DNA of 64,000 bases, taken from contig CALXWA010000003.1 of assembly GCA_944392275.1 (NCBI GenBank), positions 157,286-221,285 on the forward strand, given 5' to 3'. A program made the position numbers and the translations under genes. Below the pieces are notes generated by a model. It worked only from the letters and a program-made list of their open reading frames with translations, made no database searches and was not told the origin of the DNA. This DNA comes from an uncultured Alphaproteobacteria bacterium (GTDB lineage: Bacteria > Pseudomonadota > Alphaproteobacteria > RF32 > CAG-239). Shown piece after piece: positions 1-9,775 of the stretch. The stretch's first letter is position 1; every line of letters starts with the position of its first letter.

Positions 1-1
1 T

Positions 2-673
2 GCCGTTGACGGCAGCGAACTCTGGAAATACAAGACCGACTTTGACAGCACAACGTTAGTCGGCGGTGCCGCTCCGGCTTATAATCCGGAGCTTGATGTG
101 GTTATTGCGGCTTTTTCAAACGGAGAATTACGTGCCTTTAAGGCCAGCACGGGAACTCCTTTGTGGGGAGATATGCTGCTTTCCAAAACGAGAACAAATT
201 CTTTATCCAATATTACGGCCATTAAAGCGAATCCGGTTATTGACGGGGACAAAGTTTTTGCCGTTGGCAACAACAGTGTCTTGGTCGCAATTGATTTGCG
301 TACCGGACGCAGACTTTGGGAAAGAGAACTCGGCAGTACAAATCAACCTTGGATCTCCGGTGAATATCTCTTTATATTAAGTAATGATTTTGATCTCTTG
401 GCGATTGAAAAAAATACCGGAAAGATTGTTTGGAACACCACCATTCCGATTGAAAGCGACGATAAAAACGGGGTCTTTGGTGTGGGTCCGATTTTGGCCG
501 GGAATCGTTTGATTGTACCAACATCTAATGGGTATATCTTTGCTGTATCGCCTTATACCGGGGAGATTCTCAATTACATTACCACTCGTGACGGGATTGA
601 ATTGCCGCCGGTAATGGCTCAGGGAATTACCTTGTTTACCACAAATGATGCCGATATGTTGGCTTATCAATAA
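2..673 (+). CDS. bamB: Outer membrane assembly lipoprotein BamB, C-terminal part (cut by window edge)
   Basis: The reading frame is open from base 2 and has no start inside the window, so this is the C-terminal ~223 residues. The translation shows repeated PQQ-type beta-propeller blades, each with a Gly-x-x-x-W signature (TGTPLWGD, TGRRLWER, TGKIVWNT). BamB is a periplasmic, lipid-anchored scaffold of the BAM complex that inserts beta-barrel proteins into the outer membrane. It lies 14 bp upstream of der, the gene order known from many proteobacteria, which supports BamB over other PQQ-repeat proteins. The lipoprotein signal is outside the window. Confidence 0.85.
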   Translation, partial: AVDGSELWKYKTDFDSTTLVGGAAPAYNPELDVVIAAFSNGELRAFKASTGTPLWGDMLLSKTRTNSLSNITAIKANPVIDGDKVFAVGNNSVLVAIDLRTGRRLWERELGSTNQPWISGEYLFILSNDFDLLAIEKNTGKIVWNTTIPIESDDKNGVFGVGPILAGNRLIVPTSNGYIFAVSPYTGEILNYITTRDGIELPPVMAQGITLFTTNDADMLAYQ

Positions 674-687
674 AAGGAACGTTTAAG

Positions 688-2088
688 ATGTCTTTGAAAG
701 TTGCTATTATCGGGCGGCCGAATGTCGGAAAGTCAACTTTGTTTAATCGTTTGGCCGGACGGAAAATTGCTATTGTTCATGATAAACCCGGGGTCACCAG
801 AGACCGACGGGAAACTGCTGCAAAATTGCAAGACTTAAATTTTCGGATTATTGATACGGCCGGATACGAGTATTCCAATGAAGATAACTTGGAAAAAAGA
901 ATGTGGGAGCAGACTAAAAAAGCCATTGATGAAGCGGATGTTTGCTTGTTTATGTATGATGCTCGTGATGGCTTGCAACCTTATGATGAACATTTTGCCG
1001 ATTTGTTGCGAAAAATGAAAAAGCCGGTTGTCTTACTCGCGAATAAATGCGAGGGCAAGCTCCAAGAAGACGGAGTTTATGAGGCTTATAAGCTTGGCTT
1101 TGGAGAACCTATCCCCTTTTCGGCCGAACACGGCTTGGGGGTTTTGGATTTGTATGATGCCTTAAAACCTTACTATGAAAAAAAGAAAGAAGAAGAGGCT
1201 CGACAAAATACTCCGTCCGAAGAGGAATTAGAGGCTCTTAAAAAAGAAGATAATCAAGACGAAGATGACACCTATAAAAAACGGCCGATTTCTTTGGCTA
1301 TTGTCGGGCGGCCAAATGTTGGGAAATCTACCTTGGTAAATGCCTTGCTTAATGATGAGCGGATGCTAACGGGGCCGGAGGCCGGAGTAACCCGAGATGC
1401 TATTACTTCTGAATGGAGCTATTTGGGAAGAAAAATAAATTTGGTGGATACGGCCGGCTTGCGAAAACGGGCTAAGGTGGATGATTCTTTGGAAAAAATG
1501 TCTGCGGCCAGCACAAAACACGCGGCCTTTATGGCTCAGGTTGTAATCTTGGTTTTGGATGCCGATGCTGTCTTAGACAAGCAAGATTTAACTATTGCTC
1601 GACAAGTTTTAGACGAAGGACGAGCCTTGGTTATTGCCGTTAACAAATGGGACATTGCTAATCGAAAAGAAGCTTTGCAAAAATTAAATGATAAGTTGCA
1701 AACCTCTTTGACCCAAGCCGAAGGTGTTCCGACTGTTACGATTTCTGCCCTAAAAAAAGAAAATTTAGATAAGTTGATGCGAGCAGTCTTTAAGGTTTAT
1801 GATCGATGGAATGTCCGTATCCCAACGGCTCCGCTTAACCAATGGTTTGCTGATATGATTGATCGTTATCCGCCTCCTTTGGGCAAAAACAAACGGCGGA
1901 TTAAGTTGCGTTATATTACGCAGGCTAAGACTCGTCCGCCTTCTTTTTATATTTTCTCCAGCAATCCGGAAGGTCTGCCGGATGCTTACTTGCGTTACCT
2001 AACCAACCAACTGAGAGAAAGTTTTGATTTACGCGGTATTCCGTTACGGATTACGGTACGCAAGACCAAAAATCCTTATGCTAATTAG
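688..2088 (+). CDS. der: Ribosome biogenesis GTPase Der (EngA)
   Basis: Two consecutive GTPase domains followed by a KH-like C-terminal domain, 466 residues, the usual Der length. Both P-loops read GRPNVGKST (near residues 8 and 205). The switch II motifs are DTAG in both domains. The guanine-specificity motif is NKCE in the first domain and NKWD in the second. A Lys/Glu-rich linker separates the domains. Der acts in the cytoplasm in 50S subunit maturation. The start is preceded by AAAGGA, and the gene probably shares a transcript with bamB. A strong hairpin terminator follows. Confidence 0.97.
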   Translation: MSLKVAIIGRPNVGKSTLFNRLAGRKIAIVHDKPGVTRDRRETAAKLQDLNFRIIDTAGYEYSNEDNLEKRMWEQTKKAIDEADVCLFMYDARDGLQPYDEHFADLLRKMKKPVVLLANKCEGKLQEDGVYEAYKLGFGEPIPFSAEHGLGVLDLYDALKPYYEKKKEEEARQNTPSEEELEALKKEDNQDEDDTYKKRPISLAIVGRPNVGKSTLVNALLNDERMLTGPEAGVTRDAITSEWSYLGRKINLVDTAGLRKRAKVDDSLEKMSAASTKHAAFMAQVVILVLDADAVLDKQDLTIARQVLDEGRALVIAVNKWDIANRKEALQKLNDKLQTSLTQAEGVPTVTISALKKENLDKLMRAVFKVYDRWNVRIPTAPLNQWFADMIDRYPPPLGKNKRRIKLRYITQAKTRPPSFYIFSSNPEGLPDAYLRYLTNQLRESFDLRGIPLRITVRKTKNPYAN

Positions 2089-2103
2089 GATATTGTCTTT
2101 TGC

Positions 2104-2138
2104 AAAAAAGCCCCGAATTTATCGGGGCTTTTCTTTTT
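2104..2138. terminator. Bidirectional rho-independent terminator between der and the membrane-protein gene
   Basis: AAAAGCCCCGA and TCGGGGCTTTT form a perfect stem with a 5-nt loop. An A-run on the left and a T-run on the right let it serve der on the plus strand and the convergent gene on the minus strand. Confidence 0.9.
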
Positions 2139-2980
2139 TATTTTTCTTCTTGTGAAGATGTTGTTTCAACCTTTGCTAGTTGATCCGGATTTTTTTGAAA
2201 ATAAGTAAAATATTGATAGATGTGTGAAAGAAAAGATGCCTTCAAACAAGAATCCAAAAATGAAATTGCAAAGATAAAACCCGTAAAAATAAAGTTGATA
2301 ATATAATTATCACTGTTAATTAAACCATGCAGCAAAGCTAATAGAATCAACAAAGCTGCCGCGGGAAGCATCATCAAAACCTGTCCCCAGAAAATGCGAT
2401 TGGCATTTCCTAATGTGACACGATACGAGTTTTTTATGGTCATTTCTTTATCGTCTACCGCAATCGCCGGAAAGATTAAAAAGAATCTTGAAAAATAAAT
2501 TGTCAAGGCCAACGGAATCAAAATGGTCAGGTTAAAAATGCTTTCCGGAAAATGTAAAAGTTGACCAATATATGCAAAAACAAAAATCGAGAAAACCGCC
2601 GTTATGGTAATAATCCCAATAAAGATAATATTAAACAGAATATATTTTAATTCTCTTTTCCCAAACGAAAAGGCAAATTTTTTCAGTTCTTCTTTTAAGA
2701 TAATGTTACGGCAATAGGCAACAACAACCGCTACCGAGGCAAACGAAATTAAAATTAACGCAACCTTATACTGCCAATCTCCTCCTTGACAACCATCCGG
2801 ACTAATATTGCATAAGGAAGGAAAACCGGTAAACATTTCATACAACAAAATAGAAAACCAAACGGCCGTTATTTTTACATATGTTTCCCGATTGCGGAAA
2901 ACATATAAGAAACTGCGACGAACGGTTTCCCAAAAAGGAAGAATAATTTGTACAGGAGTTTCGCTATTTTTACTTTCCAT
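2138..2980 (-). CDS. Polytopic membrane protein of unknown function, paralogue of its upstream neighbour
   Basis: About 280 residues with roughly six hydrophobic segments and no recognised domain. The ATG at 2980 is preferred over an upstream TTG because AAAAGG sits 9 nt before it. This start overlaps the end of the preceding gene by 11 bp, so translation is probably coupled. It shares an architecture with that neighbour: a central FPAIAVDDKEMTIKNSY...GNANRI stretch corresponds to FPAFILAGEKLPSIKEV...GNTFRI there. The pair therefore looks like an old tandem duplication. The role is unknown; the position after dnaE suggests co-transcription only. Confidence 0.75.
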   Translation of the reverse strand: MESKNSETPVQIILPFWETVRRSFLYVFRNRETYVKITAVWFSILLYEMFTGFPSLCNISPDGCQGGDWQYKVALILISFASVAVVVAYCRNIILKEELKKFAFSFGKRELKYILFNIIFIGIITITAVFSIFVFAYIGQLLHFPESIFNLTILIPLALTIYFSRFFLIFPAIAVDDKEMTIKNSYRVTLGNANRIFWGQVLMMLPAAALLILLALLHGLINSDNYIINFIFTGFIFAISFLDSCLKASFLSHIYQYFTYFQKNPDQLAKVETTSSQEEK

Positions 2981-3839
2981 TGTCATTAACCTTTTCAAAT
3001 AAATAGATTTTCTGAGTGTAAAAATAATTTACCCAGAACATTACAATTGCAAAATAGACAAGTTCATAAATCAATTGAACCATGGTGTTAATATAAAATG
3101 TATTTTCGGCGGCGACAAGCTTAAAATTACTGTAAACACTTAAAAGTACCATACCGGAAATGAGAACCAATAAGGATACCGAAACGATAATCCGAAACGT
3201 ATTTCCCGATGTTTTTGCCCAGACTTCCTTGATGGAAGGCAATTTTTCTCCCGCTAAGATAAAGGCCGGAAAAGAATAAAAACGCATCAAGATAAAGGGC
3301 ACAATAAAGCCTACGGATACCACCGCAAAATAAGTAATTTCTATTCTCCAATCCGGATTGGGAACTCTGACATAAAGCAAGTACAAGGAAATAAGCGGTA
3401 GCAAATTCAGGGCAAAAAAGAACAACGCCGCTCCGAAAACTTTCATATCATGTTTTGTGAGCCGAAAGATAAAAGTATAGCTTAATTTTTGTTGCAAAAA
3501 GCAATAATGATACCACCGCGATGCAAAAACGGTTATCAGGAAAAAATTTAATAAATGAACAATTCCGTAAACCAAAGAATTATTATTACAATATCCGTAA
3601 AAATCCGGATATTTACACATATATAACTGCCCGCTGCTTAAAGCAATTATACTTAACAAAATTGCAAATACCGCCCCTAATAGCAAAAACTTTTTAACAT
3701 TATCAAAAAAGATAAAATACGCATTAAACAATATGGGAATCAGAGGAAGCTTTATTGTCGGAATCGGGCTTTGTTCCGTGTGGTTTTCTTGACTGAACTT
3801 GCCGTGTATTTCTTGCAGTTTTTTTAAAAATTTTTCCAT
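2970..3839 (-). CDS. Polytopic membrane protein of unknown function, paralogue of its downstream neighbour
   Basis: 289 residues: a hydrophilic N-terminus of ~35 residues, then about six hydrophobic segments and a short charged tail. Its ATG lies 2 bp after the dnaE stop, which implies co-transcription and possibly translational coupling with dnaE. It matches the downstream gene in length, segment layout and the FPAF...W...T.GN..RI motif. No catalytic or transport motif was recognised, so no function is given. Confidence 0.75.
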   Translation of the reverse strand: MEKFLKKLQEIHGKFSQENHTEQSPIPTIKLPLIPILFNAYFIFFDNVKKFLLLGAVFAILLSIIALSSGQLYMCKYPDFYGYCNNNSLVYGIVHLLNFFLITVFASRWYHYCFLQQKLSYTFIFRLTKHDMKVFGAALFFFALNLLPLISLYLLYVRVPNPDWRIEITYFAVVSVGFIVPFILMRFYSFPAFILAGEKLPSIKEVWAKTSGNTFRIIVSVSLLVLISGMVLLSVYSNFKLVAAENTFYINTMVQLIYELVYFAIVMFWVNYFYTQKIYLFEKVNDNGK

Positions 3840-3841
3840 AC

Positions 3842-6800
3842 CTAAATTTCCTTAATCGTTGTTACTCCGGACAGAGAACGAATATTGCTCAGGATATCTC
3901 CGTAAAGGCCATACCCCCCGGAAAGTTCAATCCGAATATCCCAATTTTCATCTTGAGGTTTTATATATATTTTATTTTTGCCATTTCTATCGCCTTTTAA
4001 GACCTCGTGCAATTTTGAGACGACACTAACATCGTTTATCGTAATTTCTAAGCCGTTGGAAACTTCGGCTATCGCCTTATCCAAGGTTTCGACCCGTTTA
4101 ATCATTACCAATGGGCTGGAGTCATCGCTTTGTTTATTGATGACAACACTAACCAACAACGGAAGTCCGCTGTTAACAACCTCTTCATAATGGGTTAAGT
4201 CTTCTGAAAATAAAAATCCTTCAAAAGCTGATGTGGTATCCGACATACTTAAGAGGCCATATTTGTTGCCGCTTTTTTTGCTGACACGTTTTTGAAAAGA
4301 ATTAACACAACCGGCCAATTTTGCACAAATGTTATCTCCGGTTTTAATGCCGAAAAATACCTCCGAAGCCGGTTTTACGCCAAGGCGTTCCATCCCTTTT
4401 TGATAACTGTCTAGCGGATGAGCTGAAAGATAAAAGCCAATTGCTTCCGCCTCCAGTTTTAATTTTTCAAGTTCCGGCCAATCCGGCTTATCGGCCAATT
4501 TGATTTTTGAATGCAGTTCTTCTACCCCGAAAAGAGAGCTTTGCGTACTGGTTTTGAGCTCTGTTGCCGATGCAATATGCTGAATAATCGTATCAATATT
4601 GGCAAACAGCTTACCGCGATTTGACTCCAGACAGTCAAACGCACCGGCTTTTATGAGCTGTTCCAATTGGCGGCGATTAATCTGTTTTGCATCAATCCGG
4701 TGGATAAAATCGGACATGTCTTTATAGGGACCATGTTTTCGACGCTCTTCTTCGATCGCCTCCATATTGGCGGCCCCAACACTCTTAATGGCGGCAAGAG
4801 CATAACGAATATTTCCGTTCTCTACCGCAAAATCTGCATCTGATTTATTAATATCCGGCGGCAAAACCTTAAACCCTAATTTTTTGCATTCTTCTTTATA
4901 GGTCATTAACTTATCAATGTTCCCCATATCCAAAGACATAACGGCACATAAAAATTCTACCGGATAGTGAGCCTTGAGGTAGGCTGTTTGGTATGAGACC
5001 AAAGAATAGGCCGCCGCGTGCGACTTGTTAAACCCATAGGAAGCAAATTTTTCCATTTGGTCAAAGATTTTGGTTGCGGTTGCTTCATCAATCCCTTTTT
5101 TTACGGCACCTTCCGTAAACATTTTGCGTTGTTTCGGAATTTCGTCCCGCATTTTTTTACCCATAACTTTACGGAGTTTATCCGCTCCGCCCAAGGTATA
5201 GCCACCCAGAGCTTGGGCAATTTTCATAACTTGTTCCTGATAGACCATAATCCCGTATGTTTCATCAAGAATCGGAGCTAGATCCGGATGAAGATAAGTA
5301 ATTTCTTCTTCTCCGTGCTTGCGTTTAATGTAGGTGGGAATATTGTCCATCGGCCCCGGACGATATAAAGACACAATAGCGATTAAATCTTCAAAACGGT
5401 CCGGTTTTATTTGCTTGTGAACATCCTTCATCCCCGGAGATTCAAATTGGAATACCGCCGTGGTATCCCCTCTTTGCAACATGGCATAGGTGTCTTTATC
5501 ATCTAGGGGAATACTGTCCATGTTTAATTTGATGTGATGGACTTTTTCAACCCAATCAACCGCTTTTTTGATAACCGTTAAGGTCTTTAAGCCCAAAAAG
5601 TCAAATTTTATCAGTCCGGTTTCTTCAACAAATTTCATATCGTATTGTGTTACCGGCATGTCTGCTTTCGGATCTTTGTATAGTGGGACTAATTGATCCA
5701 GCGGACGGTCCCCGATTACGACACCGGCTGCGTGCATTCCGGATTGGCGGTAGAGCCCCTCCAACTTCATGGCAATATCAAAGAGCTTATTGATTTGCGG
5801 GTCATTTTGCCGCATTTCTTCCAGCTCCGGAACTTGGTCCAGAGACTCTTGCAAGGTCGGGTTCTTTCCTTGAACACCGGGCGGAATCATTTTTGAGATA
5901 CGGTCTGCCTGAGAATAGGGCATTTGTAAAACACGTGCCACATCGCGAATCACGTTTTTGGCTTGTAATTTTCCGTAGGTAATGATTTGGGCAACATGAT
6001 CAAAACCATATTTGTTTTGCACGTATTCAATGGTTTTGTATCGATTTTCCTGGCAAAAATCGACGTCAAAATCCGGCATGTTAACACGTTCCGGATTTAA
6101 GAAACGCTCAAACAACAAATCTAATTTTATCGGATCCAAATCGGTAATTTTGAGAGACCAAGCCACGATGGACCCCGCACCGGAACCTCGCCCCGGCCCA
6201 ACGGGAACACCATGCGTTTTTGACCAACGAATAAAGTCCGACACAATTAGAAAATATCCCGGAAAACCCATTTTTTTGATAACGCTGAGCTCGTATTCCA
6301 GGCGATCATAATATTTTTTATCAATCTCTTTTTTTTGCTCGTCGGTCATGCCTTCAAAATAGACATGGACCTTCATTCTTTCATCCAGACCTTTGTAGGC
6401 TTGTTCCGTAATATATTCGTCTTGTGTTTTACCATCCGGACATTCAAAAATCGGCAACAGAGGCTGGACTTTTTCCGAAAGAAAATTACATCTTTTGGCA
6501 ATTTTAACCGTATTTTCGATGGCTTCGGGCAAATCGGCAAACAGTTCCACCATTTCTTCTGGCGTTTTCAGACGATTGTTGGGGGAATATTTTTTGCGAT
6601 TGTCATTTGCGACATATTCTCCGGCGGCAATACAAATCAAGGCATCATGTGCTTCATACATATCCGCATCAAAAAAGAAAGCTTCATTGGTAGCTACCAA
6701 AGGAATATTATAGGCATAGGCCATGTCTATAAATTTAGGCTCTGTTTTTTCTTCCGTTTCCAGACCAATACGCGAGATTTCCATATATAAACGATTGCCA

Positions 6801-7315
6801 AAAATCTTTTGTAAGTGAAGTAAAACTTCTTTTGCTTCTTCTTCTCGATTTTCCAGCAGCAAACGACCGACTTGACCTTCAACCCCACCGGTTAATGCAA
6901 TCAATCCGCCGGCATATTTTTCCAGATCCTCCATTTTGAGCTGAGGTTTTTCTGTCGGTTGCGGATTATCCAGATAAGAAATCTTCATTAAATGCATAAT
7001 GTTGGCGTACCCTTCGGCATTTTGAACCAACAAAATTATCTTGTCCGGATCAATGACGCGTCCTTTTGACTTTAAGACATCGTCGGCATCCGGATTACGC
7101 AAATAAAACTGGCAACCGAGAATCGGTTTTATTCCTTCATCGGAGGCATATTTGGAAAAGGCTTTACCCCCAAACATATTGGCTGTATCCGTTACGGCAA
7201 TGGAAGCTATCCCCAAATCATGCAGTTTATGCATTAGTTTGGGAACCAACATTGCCCCTTCGGATAAGGAGTATGCCGTGTGAACACGCAGATGTACAAA
7301 TTTTGGCTCGGCCAT
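3842..7315 (-). CDS. dnaE: DNA polymerase III alpha subunit DnaE
   Basis: 1157 residues from the preferred ATG, which has AGAAGGGA just upstream; a 14-residue longer frame lacks such a site. The length matches E. coli DnaE (1160). The N-terminal PHP domain begins HLRVHTAYSLSEGA. The catalytic C-family core has GPGRGSGAGS and PDFDVDF, whose Asp residues bind the metals. Further on come the helix-hairpin-helix region and an OB-fold domain near residues 970-1060. The protein performs replicative chain elongation in the polymerase III holoenzyme. A dedicated epsilon exonuclease gene is not in the window. Confidence 0.97.
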   Translation of the reverse strand: MAEPKFVHLRVHTAYSLSEGAMLVPKLMHKLHDLGIASIAVTDTANMFGGKAFSKYASDEGIKPILGCQFYLRNPDADDVLKSKGRVIDPDKIILLVQNAEGYANIMHLMKISYLDNPQPTEKPQLKMEDLEKYAGGLIALTGGVEGQVGRLLLENREEEAKEVLLHLQKIFGNRLYMEISRIGLETEEKTEPKFIDMAYAYNIPLVATNEAFFFDADMYEAHDALICIAAGEYVANDNRKKYSPNNRLKTPEEMVELFADLPEAIENTVKIAKRCNFLSEKVQPLLPIFECPDGKTQDEYITEQAYKGLDERMKVHVYFEGMTDEQKKEIDKKYYDRLEYELSVIKKMGFPGYFLIVSDFIRWSKTHGVPVGPGRGSGAGSIVAWSLKITDLDPIKLDLLFERFLNPERVNMPDFDVDFCQENRYKTIEYVQNKYGFDHVAQIITYGKLQAKNVIRDVARVLQMPYSQADRISKMIPPGVQGKNPTLQESLDQVPELEEMRQNDPQINKLFDIAMKLEGLYRQSGMHAAGVVIGDRPLDQLVPLYKDPKADMPVTQYDMKFVEETGLIKFDFLGLKTLTVIKKAVDWVEKVHHIKLNMDSIPLDDKDTYAMLQRGDTTAVFQFESPGMKDVHKQIKPDRFEDLIAIVSLYRPGPMDNIPTYIKRKHGEEEITYLHPDLAPILDETYGIMVYQEQVMKIAQALGGYTLGGADKLRKVMGKKMRDEIPKQRKMFTEGAVKKGIDEATATKIFDQMEKFASYGFNKSHAAAYSLVSYQTAYLKAHYPVEFLCAVMSLDMGNIDKLMTYKEECKKLGFKVLPPDINKSDADFAVENGNIRYALAAIKSVGAANMEAIEEERRKHGPYKDMSDFIHRIDAKQINRRQLEQLIKAGAFDCLESNRGKLFANIDTIIQHIASATELKTSTQSSLFGVEELHSKIKLADKPDWPELEKLKLEAEAIGFYLSAHPLDSYQKGMERLGVKPASEVFFGIKTGDNICAKLAGCVNSFQKRVSKKSGNKYGLLSMSDTTSAFEGFLFSEDLTHYEEVVNSGLPLLVSVVINKQSDDSSPLVMIKRVETLDKAIAEVSNGLEITINDVSVVSKLHEVLKGDRNGKNKIYIKPQDENWDIRIELSGGYGLYGDILSNIRSLSGVTTIKEI

Positions 7316-7406
7316 AAAAATCCCTTCTGATTCTTCTTGGGGGTAATTATAGAACAATGTCTTTCATATACAACTGAAAAATGACAGATTTCCGCCTTGG
7401 AATATT

Positions 7407-7440
7407 TAAAAACAAACCTCTCTTGCGAGAGGCCTTGTTT
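7407..7440 (-). terminator. Terminator of prfA
   Basis: The stem CCTCTC/GAGAGG, extended by flanking CAA/TTG pairs, is followed on the minus strand by a T-rich run directly after the prfA stop. It separates prfA from dnaE. Confidence 0.8.
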
Positions 7441-8514
7441 TTAGTCAAGTTCTGCCAAACGTTGGGCTTGATCTTCAGCAACCAAAGCATCTATGATTTC
7501 ACCCAAAGCATCGCCGGAAACAACATCATTTAATTTATATAAAGTTAGATTAATTCGGTGATCGGTTACTCGCCCTTGCGGATAATTGTAGGTCCGAATA
7601 CGTTCGCTTCGGTCACCGCTTCCGACTTGGAGTTTTCTTTTTTCCGAATAAGCCGAATCAATACTTGCTTTTTGCATATCGTACAATTTTGCTCTGAGGT
7701 GATTCATGGCTTTTTCTTTGTTTTTGTACTGAGAACGATCATCTTGGCATTGGACGACAACCCCGGTTGGAATATGAGTAATACGAACAGCCGACTCGGT
7801 ACGGTTAACGTGCTGGCCTCCGGCACCCGATGCCCGGTAAACATCAATTTTCAGATCTGCCGGATTAATATACATATCAACTTCTTCAATCTCGGGAAGA
7901 ACGGCAACCGTTGCGGCCGAGGTATGAACACGTCCTTGAGATTCCGTTACGGGAACGCGTTGAACGCGGTGGGCTCCGGATTCAAACTTTAATTTGGCAA
8001 ACACATCCTTGCCGGTAATTTTGGCTGAAGCTTCCTTATAACCGCCCAACTCATTTTCGGTTACATCGTTGACCTCAAACTTCCAGCCCTGTAATGCCGA
8101 ATAACGCTGATACATCTCAAACAATACCGCGGCAAAAAGGGCTGCCTCATCCCCACCGGTACCGGCCCGAACCTCTAAAATTGCATTTTTTTCATCTTCT
8201 GCATCTTTGGGCAAGAGCTGAATTTTTATTTCTTTTTCCAGTTCCGGCATTTTTTCCTTCAGCTCATAATATTCGGCAGAGGCCAAATCCCTCATTTCTT
8301 TATCCAAAGAGGAATCTTCCATCATCTGTTGGGCATCTTTCATGTTTTGTTCAACATGATTGTAATTTTTGATTGCCTCAACCACCGGAGCTAAAGCCGC
8401 AATCTCTTTGTTCATGCGGACCAAATCTTCCGAACCGACATTTGGAGCTGAGATTAATGCCTCGAGCTCATTATAACGATCAACGACATTACTTAATTTT
8501 TCTGCAAAATTCAT
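7441..8514 (-). CDS. prfA: Peptide chain release factor 1
   Basis: 357 residues, normal for RF1. The GGQ motif that triggers peptidyl-tRNA hydrolysis is in GAGGQHVNRTESAV. The stop-codon recognition tripeptide reads PVT in the RVPVTESQGR context, matching RF1 (PxT) and not RF2 (SPF). The factor reads UAA and UAG on the ribosome. AAGGA lies just before the ATG. The usual downstream methylase prmC is not adjacent here. Confidence 0.97.
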   Translation of the reverse strand: MNFAEKLSNVVDRYNELEALISAPNVGSEDLVRMNKEIAALAPVVEAIKNYNHVEQNMKDAQQMMEDSSLDKEMRDLASAEYYELKEKMPELEKEIKIQLLPKDAEDEKNAILEVRAGTGGDEAALFAAVLFEMYQRYSALQGWKFEVNDVTENELGGYKEASAKITGKDVFAKLKFESGAHRVQRVPVTESQGRVHTSAATVAVLPEIEEVDMYINPADLKIDVYRASGAGGQHVNRTESAVRITHIPTGVVVQCQDDRSQYKNKEKAMNHLRAKLYDMQKASIDSAYSEKRKLQVGSGDRSERIRTYNYPQGRVTDHRINLTLYKLNDVVSGDALGEIIDALVAEDQAQRLAELD

Positions 8515-8582
8515 TTTATTTCCTTAATTTTTTTCTTATTTTTTCTACTAAAAAATTTTGTCTGTCAATGTTTTCTTTAAAT

Positions 8583-8625
8583 AAAAAAAGAAAACAGCCG
8601 GTAGAAATACCCGCTATTTTCTTTT
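8583..8625 (-). terminator. Terminator of the ptsP-rodZ unit
   Basis: A long imperfect hairpin (GAAAACAGCCGGT paired with ACCCGCTATTTTC, two mismatches) lies just past the rodZ stop and is followed on the minus strand by a run of T. Confidence 0.7.
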
Positions 8626-8640
8626 GTTTTGTATTTTTTG

Positions 8641-9726
8641 CTAATGATTACCCGAATTTAAGAATTTATCCAATGGGATATTCATCTTTTTTTCATTGGA
8701 AAAGAATGGTGTCAACTTGCCGTTAATATAGACGTTAACACCTTTAACTTTTCCTGCCGACAAAATCATACCTTTTCCTTCCGGAACGGTATATCTTGTT
8801 CCGGGTTGCAAAACTTTGCTCAAATATAATTTTTCGGCATCTTTGACTTCAATCCAGGTTTCATCCAATACCTCTACAACAACTCCTTGAGAAGGTATTC
8901 CCTCCCCGGCGACAAAATTAGCTGTTGGTTTTACCAACGGCTCTTGCTTTGGCTCTGTTTTGGGTTCCGGCTGAGCGTTTTGTTGAGCGGTCTCGACTTG
9001 ACTTTCTTCAACCTTGGCTTTTGGTTCTGTTTTTGGTTCTTTGGCTTGAGATGTCGGCTCAACAAAAGATTCATTGGTCACCGTTATTTGTTGAATCTCA
9101 GGTGCCGCATTTTCGGAGGGTTGCGGATTAGAGACAACATTTTCATCCGTGATATTATAATCATCAACAACAATCGGTAAGGTCGGATTAAGCTCTTCTA
9201 CTTCGCCCATATTTTCTTCCGTAGCGACAGGCGTCTCCTCATTTGTTGTTGTATTGTTATAAGAATACCATGCAAAATAAACCGCCGCCAAAGCAATAAC
9301 GCTAATTAAGATATATTTTTTTCCCGGGACGGTTGCTTCGGTTTGGGGCTCTAAGACATAGATGTTTTTGTCTTGTCCGACATTGGTTTCATCTTTGTAC
9401 AGCTCAATAATATTGCTGCTGTTTAAGCCTAAAAATTCGGCATAAGAACGGATAAACCCTGCCCCATAAGGAAACTCCGGAATATCTTGATAACGGCTTT
9501 CTTCTATTGCTTCAATATAGCATTGGCGAATGCATAATTTTTTTGCAACGTCATTAATTTTTAAGCCTTTTTGAATCCGCATTTCCTTTAGAAGACTGCC
9601 AACTTTTTGAATATTTTTTTCAATCATCGGTTTTTCTTCCGGTTCCGTTGAGGATTTTTCAAGAACAACATCTTCTGCGGCTTCTTGCATTTCCGTTTGA
9701 TCGGTGACTTTTTTTGTCTTTTTCAC
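8641..9726 (-). CDS. rodZ: RodZ-like protein: HTH domain, one membrane span, periplasmic DUF4115
   Basis: About 361 residues. A GTG at 9726 is preferred because AAAGG lies 8 nt upstream; another in-frame GTG at 9741 lacks this. Order of parts: acidic N-terminus, helix-turn-helix of the RodZ type (VGSLLKEMRIQKGLKINDVA...FPYGAGFIRSYAEFLGL), a linker, one membrane segment (YILISVIALAAVYFAWY), a Pro/Glu/Lys/Gln-rich periplasmic spacer, and a C-terminal beta domain ending near FFSNEKKMNIPLDKFL. RodZ links MreB to the cell-wall elongation machinery. It lies 49 bp after ptsP and probably shares its transcript. Confidence 0.85.
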   Translation of the reverse strand: MKKTKKVTDQTEMQEAAEDVVLEKSSTEPEEKPMIEKNIQKVGSLLKEMRIQKGLKINDVAKKLCIRQCYIEAIEESRYQDIPEFPYGAGFIRSYAEFLGLNSSNIIELYKDETNVGQDKNIYVLEPQTEATVPGKKYILISVIALAAVYFAWYSYNNTTTNEETPVATEENMGEVEELNPTLPIVVDDYNITDENVVSNPQPSENAAPEIQQITVTNESFVEPTSQAKEPKTEPKAKVEESQVETAQQNAQPEPKTEPKQEPLVKPTANFVAGEGIPSQGVVVEVLDETWIEVKDAEKLYLSKVLQPGTRYTVPEGKGMILSAGKVKGVNVYINGKLTPFFSNEKKMNIPLDKFLNSGNH

Positions 9727-9775
9727 GTGAGTACCTTTCACTTAAAATTTATTTTGGGTTCATATTACACAGTTT

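Noticed and set aside
6335..6790. A 151-residue plus-strand frame inside dnaE
   Set aside because: It is antisense to the conserved dnaE core, with Phe-rich composition typical of a shadow frame.
7316..7357. Upstream 14-codon extension of dnaE
   Set aside because: The ATG at 7315 has a strong ribosome site and matches the family start; the extension has neither.
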